DNA of 64,000 bases, from NCBI GenBank assembly GCA_003671025.1, contig QWPW01000001.1, positions 62,001 through 126,000 on the forward strand. Reading direction: 5' to 3'. A model generated the notes under the pieces. The model did not search any database. It was given only the letters and a program-made list of their open reading frames with translations, and was not told the DNA's origin. Below are positions 16,840-24,001 of this stretch, one piece after another; position 1 is the stretch's first letter; each line of letters opens with the position of its first letter. The stretch is from Planctomycetota bacterium. GTDB taxonomy: Bacteria > Planctomycetota > Phycisphaerae > Phycisphaerales > SM1A02. The position numbers and the translations under genes are program-made.

Positions 16840-17270
16840 ACACGCTCATCGAACAACTTCCGCATCGCGCACCGTTTGTGTTTGTGTCGCGTGTCATGAT
16901 CTGCGACGGCGAGCGCTTCGAAGCAGAGTGGCAAGTCGATGGCACGGAAGACTTCTTTCGCGGACATTTTCCCAGCGACCCAATCGTGCCCGGCGTGTTG
17001 CTCATCGAATCCATGGCGCAAACGGCAGGGATGTCGCTCATCGCGCGCTACGGCGACACAGGGTGCCGCGGAATGTTGGTGCACTCCGAGATTCGCTTTC
17101 GCATTCCCGTGCGTCCGCCCGCGGTGATCACGCTGCACGCCAGTGAACTGACCTCAGTGGGACAACTGTTCCGCCTTAGCGTCACCGCAATCGTCGCAGG
17201 TGTCGTGGCCGCCGAAGGAACGGTGGTGCTGTCAACGGCGGGCAGTGCTGCAGCGACGCCCGATGTCTAG
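16836..17270 (+). CDS. FabZ-like 3-hydroxyacyl-ACP dehydratase
   Basis: A 144-residue single hot-dog protein. It has LPHRAPFVFVSRV and the catalytic stretch FFRGHFPSDPIVPGVLLIESMAQ, where His and the later Glu are the FabZ dyad. It would dehydrate 3-hydroxyacyl-ACP to trans-2-enoyl-ACP, the step that leaves a double bond in each polyene extension cycle. It starts with GTG overlapping the ACP stop. Its TAG stop shares two bases with the TAG of the convergent aminotransferase gene. Confidence 0.9.
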   Translation: MNTLIEQLPHRAPFVFVSRVMICDGERFEAEWQVDGTEDFFRGHFPSDPIVPGVLLIESMAQTAGMSLIARYGDTGCRGMLVHSEIRFRIPVRPPAVITLHASELTSVGQLFRLSVTAIVAGVVAAEGTVVLSTAGSAAATPDV

Positions 17271-18703
17271 CGAACGGATTGCCGATCGCTCGCAGGGGAA
17301 GGCGCAGAAGTCATCATTCCCGCGCGCAATCGATTCAATGCGTAAAACGTTCCGTGCAGCAGCGGGGACGCGATTCCGCTCAGCGTGTGCAGCGTCGCAT
17401 CGAATGCGGCAACGACGCGTGCGCACTGACTTTCGTCGATGACCAGAGGCGGAGTGAACTTCAAAATATTCGAGCGACTGTCAGTGACTTGGCAGAGCAC
17501 GCGATGGCTCTCGAGCATTTTCATGGCGAACGCCTGTCCGAAGAGCACGCGCTCGAGTGAGCCGATCAACGGAAGCTGCGACAAGAATCGTTCCGCGAAA
17601 TCTTTGTGCAGCGCAACGCCGAGCATGAGTCCGCGGCCTCGAACTTCAACCGCGCCGTCATGGCGCCGCACACATTCGTCAAAGCCCTTACCAAGGATGG
17701 TGCCCATGCGCTCGGCGCGTTGCGAGAGTTGTTCCGCGTCGTGAATCTCCAGCGTCATCAATGCCGCGGTCATGGCCAACACTCCGCCTTGAAACGTTGA
17801 GGCGTGCACCAACGCGTTGGTCATCGAGTTGAACGTCGCGCGCCAAACATCAGCGCGCACCAGCGCCGCGCCCACGGGCACGAATCCTCCCGCGAGCGCC
17901 TTCGAGAGCACGACGATGTCAGGCCGACACGCCGCATCATGCTCGAGTGCGAGGAAGCGGCCCGTGCGTCCAATTCCCGTTTGCACTTCGTCGACGATGA
18001 GTAGCGTGCCGAACTTGGCACACAGCCTCGAGGCTTCGCCGAGATAGCCGTTCGATGCCACGCGGAGACTCTTGCCTTGTACGGGCTCCACGAGAAATGC
18101 AGCAAAACGCCTTGTTTCGAGGGCTTTTTCCAACTCGACGAGATCATCAAACGCGATCGAAGTGGACTCGCCCAGCGGCCCAAATCCTTCGCGCAGATGT
18201 TGGTTTCCGTTGGCGGCGAGTGCGCCCAATGTGAGTCCATGAAACGCCATGTCGCAGTGAAGCACAGCACTGCGAGAAGTAAAGCGCCGTGCTAGTTTGA
18301 GCGCGCACTCCACGGCTTCGGCTCCCGAGTTGGAAAAAACCGCGTGACGCAAATCACCAGGCACGCGCGCGCACAGTCGTTGCGCGAGCAACGCAGCCAG
18401 CGGATTGCGCTCGAACTGCACCCAGTTGGGAAGTTGGCTGCGCAGCGCTTCGTCGAGTGCGGCGATCATTCTTGGATGCGAACGACCGACGGCATGCACC
18501 GCGTAGCCCGCGATGCAATCGACGTACTCGTGACCAACGTCGTCCCACAAGCGCGCATCGAGTCCGCGCACATAGCGCCGATCGAAACCCGTCAAGTGGA
18601 GCAGCTGCGCGAAACTGGGATTGACATGCTCGACGTAATTGTGGTCGACATGCGCGCGCGCATCGTCCACCAGTCGTGTGAAATCGCTCCGCTGCGCGCT
18701 CAT
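17267..18703 (-). CDS. Class III pyridoxal-phosphate aminotransferase
   Basis: A 478-residue aminotransferase of the ornithine/acetylornithine/omega-amino-acid group. Hallmarks are FSNSGAEAVECALKLAR, AFHGLTLGAL, LLIVDEVQTGIGRTG, and the PLP lysine in VVLSKALAGG. The donor and acceptor cannot be deduced. It has a longer C-terminus than the family. Start is the ATG at 18703, with GGAG upstream, rather than TTG at 18721. The gene is divergent from the glycosyltransferase, with only 17 bases between start codons. An aminotransferase is not a usual part of known aryl polyene loci. Confidence 0.88.
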   Translation of the reverse strand: MSAQRSDFTRLVDDARAHVDHNYVEHVNPSFAQLLHLTGFDRRYVRGLDARLWDDVGHEYVDCIAGYAVHAVGRSHPRMIAALDEALRSQLPNWVQFERNPLAALLAQRLCARVPGDLRHAVFSNSGAEAVECALKLARRFTSRSAVLHCDMAFHGLTLGALAANGNQHLREGFGPLGESTSIAFDDLVELEKALETRRFAAFLVEPVQGKSLRVASNGYLGEASRLCAKFGTLLIVDEVQTGIGRTGRFLALEHDAACRPDIVVLSKALAGGFVPVGAALVRADVWRATFNSMTNALVHASTFQGGVLAMTAALMTLEIHDAEQLSQRAERMGTILGKGFDECVRRHDGAVEVRGRGLMLGVALHKDFAERFLSQLPLIGSLERVLFGQAFAMKMLESHRVLCQVTDSRSNILKFTPPLVIDESQCARVVAAFDATLHTLSGIASPLLHGTFYALNRLRAGMMTSAPSPASDRQSVR

Positions 18704-18720
18704 GGGTTTACCATACTCCA

Positions 18721-19731
18721 ATGCGTGTGGCAGTCATCGTTCCGACATATCGCAATCTGCGCACGTTGCCCACCGTGCTGCAAGAACTGGCCGATGCCGA
18801 GTTGTCGGTGATCGTCATCGATGATGGCTCTGACGACGGCACCAACGAGTGGGCGCGCGCGTGGTGCGATGGTCACGCACAGCGCACGCTGATCACGTTC
18901 ACCCACAATCAAGGCAAAGGTGCAGCTCTGGTTGCGGGTCTGGCACGCGCGCGCGAGTTGGGCTTTGGCTGTGCGTTGACGATGGACTCCGATGGACAAC
19001 ATCGCATCGGTGACGCGTTGAAATTGCTGCAATCGGCTCGCCGCGGCGTGTTTTTGCTCGGTCGTCGCTGCGAGGTCACCGAGGGCTATCCCACCGCAAG
19101 TTTGTTTGGTCGACGATTGTGGGCATTGGGAATCCGCGCCTTGACGGGCCTTGGCGTGAGCGATCCGATTTGTGGATTGCGTTGCTATCCGTTGGCGCAA
19201 GTCGAACACATCGTCTGTCGCGGCGGCCGCTACGCATGGGAAGAAGAGTTCCTCGTGCGCGCCGCGTGGGCTGGTGTCGAGATCGATGAACTCGAAATCG
19301 CAACGGTCTATCAAACCGGAGAGCAGCGCGTTTCACACTTTCGCTTCGGAGATTGGGTTGAATCTCTGACGGTGTTTGCGCGTCTCGCTGCGACACGAGT
19401 TTTCGTGTTGACGCCGTCGAGTGCTCTGCGCGGGAGTTTGCTGCGGCGCGATCGATCATGGCGACGCATTCAAGGCGCGGCCATTCTCGTGGCAGGGACG
19501 CTGGCACTATGCGCGACGCAGCAGTTCGATGTGTTCGTCGCTCTCGCCATTGTGGTGCCCATTGTCATGTGGCTGGGGTGGCGACTGCACGCATCGGTGT
19601 TGGTCGCGCTGTGCGCAGCAGTGATCGTCGCCTTGCTTTCGACGATCGCTCCTGCTTGGTTGTCTGCGATTGCTGTGATCAGCCTCATGCTCGCGTTCAC
19701 GCGAGCGGCGCGCTGCCTCGGTAGCAACTGA
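18721..19731 (+). CDS. Family 2 glycosyltransferase with C-terminal membrane segments
   Basis: A 336-residue GT-A enzyme of the polyprenol-phosphate-glycosyltransferase type. It starts MRVAVIVPTYRN and has VIVIDDGSDDG, the metal-binding TMDSDGQH, and a GLRCYP / EEEFLVRAAW acceptor region. The last 90 residues hold three or so hydrophobic helices. Family 2 glycosyltransferases are regular members of aryl-polyene and xanthomonadin loci, where they are thought to decorate or anchor the pigment. There is no ribosome binding site before the ATG, so the mRNA may be leaderless. Its 3' end overlaps the convergent ligase gene by 35 bases. Confidence 0.88.
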   Translation: MRVAVIVPTYRNLRTLPTVLQELADAELSVIVIDDGSDDGTNEWARAWCDGHAQRTLITFTHNQGKGAALVAGLARARELGFGCALTMDSDGQHRIGDALKLLQSARRGVFLLGRRCEVTEGYPTASLFGRRLWALGIRALTGLGVSDPICGLRCYPLAQVEHIVCRGGRYAWEEEFLVRAAWAGVEIDELEIATVYQTGEQRVSHFRFGDWVESLTVFARLAATRVFVLTPSSALRGSLLRRDRSWRRIQGAAILVAGTLALCATQQFDVFVALAIVVPIVMWLGWRLHASVLVALCAAVIVALLSTIAPAWLSAIAVISLMLAFTRAARCLGSN

Positions 19732-21790
19732 ACATTCCCAACTGCAGCAAGTGTCGCGTGCCGGTGAAACCGCAATGCTCAAGTGCGCGCACGATGTGTG
19801 CGGGCTTTACGGCGGCGCGCATGGTGTCCGCCCAGTAGCGCATCATGGGAAACGTCGAGGGCCGTCCGCTCGCGATGACGCCAATGGTGGGCACAACCCA
19901 ATCCATCGCAAGATCGAAGGCGCTGCGCATGGCAACAGGCTCTGGTCGCGTGAGTTCGAAGATCAAGATTCTTCCGCCAGGACGCAGAACGCGACGCGCT
20001 TCTGCAAAGGCAATCGCGAGGTCGTCGACATGGCGCAGCATGTAGCTCATCGAAACGAAATCGAACGATTCGTCGGCAAAGGGAAGGCTTTCGGCCCGGC
20101 CAACCACGGTCTCACGCACGCCGCGTTTGGATGCTTGTGCCAGCATGCCAACGCTGGGATCAAGCGCGACCACTCGTCCTGTTGCACCAACAATTTCTTG
20201 CGCGATCGCTGCGCACAATCCAGTGCCGCTGCCGATGTCGAGATGCGCCGACCCGGTGGTGAGCCCGCCGTTGATCAGCATGCGCCGGCGATAGCGGCGA
20301 CCCGTTCGCAAGAACGCGAACCCGCTCGCATGGTCGTAGCCAGATGCAGAGTCGTCGAACAATTGTTTGGTGTATTGCTCACGCGCACCTCGATCAATGA
20401 GTGAATCGGGACGAGTCACAACGGGCGCAAACTCGCTTGCCGCGCACGCGCGAATGAGCTTTCCACTTGGGGTTCGCCCGAGCGCGGCCACCACTGTTGC
20501 GATGCGCGGCAGTGCGTGACTGGGAAGTAAGGGCGCGAGAAACGCACGAATCTCGGCAAGCGTGGGCTCATTCACGCCGTCGCGCAATTCCAATTCGGCA
20601 GCAACTCGCTGCAGCGCGCCGCTTGCGGCGACGGGTTTCACCAATGCGTATCGAATCGATGGATGCAGTTCCAACGCCTCTTCGACTTCGAGAGGATTGA
20701 CTTTGAGTCCGCCGACATCAAACACCAAACGCAAGCGTCCGGTGATGCGCAGCGTTCCATTCATCGCGCGCTCGCCAAGATCACCAGTGCGAAAGTATCC
20801 GTCCATCAATCCGCTGCTGCTCGAGCCGTCCTCTGTAATGATTCCATCGAGCATGCCGGGACACTTCACTGTGATCTCACCATGGGTGGCGAGTTCGGAC
20901 GAGTCGCCCTTTGCCAGCACGACCTCGACGCCACGCACGAGTTTTCCGCCTTGGCCGCGATCGAGCCAGATCGTGCCCAACTCCGTCGCGCCGTAGAGAT
21001 CAATGAGCGGGCGCTTGAAAACCCCTTCAAAACGCGCACGAATCGCTGGTGTCAGCACGCTGCCCGCAACCACCACACTGCGAAGGTGCTCGCAGGGAGG
21101 CGACGCGTGCGCGAGCGCATCGGCGGTGAAGGGGACGAGCGGCATCGAAGTCGCGCCTTCCGCCAAGGCGCGCACTGCGCGATCAAGCGAAAACGATTCC
21201 ATGACCCGCACACACGCGCCCGCAAGAATCGGCGCGAGAAACGCGTGCTCGAATCCATACGCATGCGCCATGGGGAGAAACGATGCGACGACATCGCCGC
21301 GCACACACAACTCTTCTTCGACGAGTGTTGCCGCGATCTCATCGATGCTCGCGCTTGAACGCATGACAAACCGCGATCGTCCCGTGGTGCCCGACGAAAG
21401 CAAGATCGCGCCCTGAACATCGTGACTGCGCATCACACTCATCGTGGAGTGTGCAGCTTGTGCGAAGGTGTGTTCATCGAGCATGAGTGCGGGCTTGAGT
21501 TCGTGCGGCAAGCGCCTCGCCAACAAGCCTGCGGTGGGAAAGGGCAACACGCAGGGAACGCGTCCTGCAGCAGCAATTCCCAACACGGCAATCCAGAAGT
21601 CGCTGCCCCAACCGAGGCTCACGCTCACACGCGCACCGATGTCGCAGTGCGCATTGACGTAACTGCTCACGCGCAACACGTTCTCGCGCAATGAGCCCCA
21701 ACGCAGTTCGATCCCCTCGCTGTTGATCAGCGCGACCTCGTGCGGTCGTTGCGACGCGTGCCGCGTGAGGGCGTCGAGGATCGCTCTCAT
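19697..21790 (-). CDS. Fusion of acyl-CoA/aryl ligase (AMP-forming) and SAM methyltransferase
   Basis: A 697-residue two-domain protein. Residues 1 to about 460 are an adenylate-forming ligase: AILLSSGTTGRSR, SFLPMAHAYGFEH, YGATELG, YFRTGDLG and the C-terminal GKLIR lysine. Residues about 475 to 697 are a UbiE/COQ5-type class I methyltransferase: LDIGSGTG, VVALDPS, ESFDFVSMSYMLRHV and LRPGGRILIFE. The ligase would activate an aromatic acid, probably the chorismatase product, and load it on CoA or the ACP; the methyltransferase could methylate the ring or its hydroxyl. The start overlaps the upstream stop by ATGA. It is the last gene of the 28.5-19.7 kb operon. Confidence 0.88.
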   Translation of the reverse strand: MRAILDALTRHASQRPHEVALINSEGIELRWGSLRENVLRVSSYVNAHCDIGARVSVSLGWGSDFWIAVLGIAAAGRVPCVLPFPTAGLLARRLPHELKPALMLDEHTFAQAAHSTMSVMRSHDVQGAILLSSGTTGRSRFVMRSSASIDEIAATLVEEELCVRGDVVASFLPMAHAYGFEHAFLAPILAGACVRVMESFSLDRAVRALAEGATSMPLVPFTADALAHASPPCEHLRSVVVAGSVLTPAIRARFEGVFKRPLIDLYGATELGTIWLDRGQGGKLVRGVEVVLAKGDSSELATHGEITVKCPGMLDGIITEDGSSSSGLMDGYFRTGDLGERAMNGTLRITGRLRLVFDVGGLKVNPLEVEEALELHPSIRYALVKPVAASGALQRVAAELELRDGVNEPTLAEIRAFLAPLLPSHALPRIATVVAALGRTPSGKLIRACAASEFAPVVTRPDSLIDRGAREQYTKQLFDDSASGYDHASGFAFLRTGRRYRRRMLINGGLTTGSAHLDIGSGTGLCAAIAQEIVGATGRVVALDPSVGMLAQASKRGVRETVVGRAESLPFADESFDFVSMSYMLRHVDDLAIAFAEARRVLRPGGRILIFELTRPEPVAMRSAFDLAMDWVVPTIGVIASGRPSTFPMMRYWADTMRAAVKPAHIVRALEHCGFTGTRHLLQLGMFSCYRGSAPLA

Positions 21791-23142
21791 GAAATCGAAT
21801 TCTCAGGGGTTTTCTCGCGCAAAGGTGGCATCGCCTCCGCGAAGGGCGGCATTGCCACCGGGCTCGCGAGTGTGATCTTGAACGGACGCACTCGTGCGGC
21901 AACGGCGCGTTTGCGTTGAATGCTGCACAACCCGCGCAGCGCCTGACAGCGCACACCCACACCAAACGGAATGTTGTCGATCTCTCCTGCGAGCAACGTG
22001 ATGAACGCGCGCTCGAGTGTCTTGGTGCGTTTGGGCGAGAAGAGCAGATCGCGAAACGCAGGATCGTAAAAACCTTCGACCAAGCGAAACGCGCGATCGG
22101 TGATGCGTTTGGTCCACGCGTGATGACGGGCGCGTTCGCAGGCTGCGCTCGTGCGCAACGACAGTGGACCAGTGAGCATGCGAATGACGCTGCCCGCTGC
22201 TTGCTCTGCGCCGAGCAGTCCGAGCGTCAATCCGGTGGACCACACCGGATCGAGAAATGCAGCCGCATCTCCGATCAAAAAATGTCCCGCACCCGAGAAG
22301 GGATCACAGCGATACGTGAAGTCAGAGATCACGCGATTCTGATTGGGTCCCACTGCGTGTGCCATGCGTTCGCGCAGCACGGGCGTGCGTTCAATCGCCC
22401 AACGCAATCGATCTTCCGGCGGAACATCGAGTGTGCGATGCAGCGATTCACGCGCGACAAATCCGATGCTGGTTCGCGTGTCATCGAGCGGAATCATCCA
22501 GAACCAACCTTCGTCGGCGACCACCAACGCGAAACAGTTTTGTCCGCGACCGCTGGGACGAATCACTCCTTCAAAGTGCTCGAAATACGCCACATTGCGC
22601 AAGAATGAGTGGAATCGTCGCTGCTCGCGCTCGCGGCCAATCGTGCTCGCTTGTCCGCTTGCATCAATCATCCAGCGTGCGCGCACTGGTCCCGATTCGG
22701 TGTCCACTTCGACATCGCCATCGTGCAGTCGAGTGACTGCGCGCAGCGCGCAGGAGGTTCGCACTTCTGCACCGGCTTCGCGCGCGGACTCCATCATCAT
22801 CTGATCGAGATGAATGCGCGCCATGTTGAATGCTTCTTTGTCGCCGTTACCGAACACATCGCGAAAATAAAAATACTGCGATCCGTGGCGCCAATCGCCC
22901 AACGAAATCTCCACGCCCAACTTGCGTGCGTGCGGCAGCGCCATGCACTTGTCGAGCACGCCGAGGCGACGAAACGCGCGCTTGGTGCGCGGAAGAAAAC
23001 TCTCACCGATGCGAAAGCGCGGGAACTCGCCGCGGTCAAGCACAATCACGTCGAGTCCTGCGCGAGCCATCTCGATCGCCGCGGCGCTGCCCGCGGGGCC
23101 AGCGCCGATGACCACGCAGTCGTAGAGATGCTCAGCAGACAT
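21787..23142 (-). CDS. FAD-dependent halogenase-like oxidoreductase
   Basis: A 451-residue flavoprotein of the tryptophan-halogenase/geranylgeranyl-reductase superfamily. The FAD-binding motif is VVIGAGPAGSAAA (Gly13-Gly18), followed by FRIGESFLP. The WxWxIP signature of flavin-dependent halogenases is present as WFWMIP at residues 213-218, and GDAAAFLDPVWSTG near 291-304 is the second FAD motif. It may halogenate the aromatic head group, as in brominated xanthomonadins; oxygenase or inactive homologue roles remain possible. Start is ATG 23142, overlapping the chorismatase stop by 11 bases. It needs a flavin reductase, which is not seen here. Confidence 0.82.
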   Translation of the reverse strand: MSAEHLYDCVVIGAGPAGSAAAIEMARAGLDVIVLDRGEFPRFRIGESFLPRTKRAFRRLGVLDKCMALPHARKLGVEISLGDWRHGSQYFYFRDVFGNGDKEAFNMARIHLDQMMMESAREAGAEVRTSCALRAVTRLHDGDVEVDTESGPVRARWMIDASGQASTIGREREQRRFHSFLRNVAYFEHFEGVIRPSGRGQNCFALVVADEGWFWMIPLDDTRTSIGFVARESLHRTLDVPPEDRLRWAIERTPVLRERMAHAVGPNQNRVISDFTYRCDPFSGAGHFLIGDAAAFLDPVWSTGLTLGLLGAEQAAGSVIRMLTGPLSLRTSAACERARHHAWTKRITDRAFRLVEGFYDPAFRDLLFSPKRTKTLERAFITLLAGEIDNIPFGVGVRCQALRGLCSIQRKRAVAARVRPFKITLASPVAMPPFAEAMPPLREKTPENSIS

Positions 23143-23986
23143 CACACACGCCTTCGATCTCGACGCGAAGTTCGCGTCGACAAATTGGTGCGTGCAGAAT
23201 TCTTTCGGTGTTGGTTCCGAAGTGTTCGAAGGCCAATGCGCGAACTGCTTCGAGTTCATCGGCATCGCGCACATAGATTTGCAGCGAGCGCCACGGGGTC
23301 GTTGCCGTTGCCGCCGTCGCAAGCGCTTGCAGATTGCGCAGCGATTCTTCGAATTGCAACACGAGCGCGTCGTGATGGACCGAGTCTTCGCCAACCACTG
23401 AGGCCGTGCCCGACGCAAGGAGTAACGACGACGTTCGCATCGCACGCGTGAATGCCGGCGGGGTCGGCCCGTAGCGACTGGAGTATTGCCACGCGGGGCG
23501 TTGCCGCGGGTTTTCCACGGGGTGCAATGGAGTGTCGAGCCACAGCGCGTGAACCACGAGGTCGGTTCCGTAATGGCCGACGCACGTTCCTGCGGGAATC
23601 ACGCGCACACGATCGTTCAGCGCGCGATAGGCCATGGTTCGGCCTGCATTGAATCGCATGTATCGATCAAGATCGACTTGATCGATTTCGCAGCCGTTGC
23701 CACGATCTACGCTGATGTCATTTGGTCGAGGCAGAAACGCCCAGATGCGACATGGACCCGCGGGCAATTGCGACAAGACTTCGACAAACGCATCACGAGT
23801 GAGCGCGCTCAGCGCGGAGCCTTCAACGTCGTTGCATGCGATTGAACGCGATGCGATCGCGTGTGCATCGCCAGTCCAACTTCTCGTCCACGAGGCGAGG
23901 TCATGCGCGGGATTTCCCGTCGCAGTCCATGAGGTGACGACAACGGGAGTCGATCGCCCCGTCGCTGGTGTCGATGAAGTCAGCAT
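23132..23986 (-). CDS. XanB2/FkbO-type chorismatase (hydroxybenzoate-forming)
   Basis: A 284-residue protein resembling XanB2 and the FkbO/Hyg5 chorismatases, built on a YjgF-like trimer fold. Matching stretches are RIWAFLPRPNDIS, YMRFNAGRTMAYRA, WQYSSRYGPTPPAFTRA and the ASGTASVVGEDSVHH segment. Chorismatases remove pyruvate from chorismate; XanB2 yields 3- and 4-hydroxybenzoate, the starter for xanthomonadin. It is about 50 residues shorter than XanB2 at the N-terminus. It sits between the KS-CLF fusion and the halogenase-like gene in one operon, which supports a starter-unit role. The product cannot be fixed from sequence. Confidence 0.85.
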   Translation of the reverse strand: MLTSSTPATGRSTPVVVTSWTATGNPAHDLASWTRSWTGDAHAIASRSIACNDVEGSALSALTRDAFVEVLSQLPAGPCRIWAFLPRPNDISVDRGNGCEIDQVDLDRYMRFNAGRTMAYRALNDRVRVIPAGTCVGHYGTDLVVHALWLDTPLHPVENPRQRPAWQYSSRYGPTPPAFTRAMRTSSLLLASGTASVVGEDSVHHDALVLQFEESLRNLQALATAATATTPWRSLQIYVRDADELEAVRALAFEHFGTNTERILHAPICRRELRVEIEGVCDVC

Positions 23987-24001
23987 CGAATTGCGATGGT
24001 A

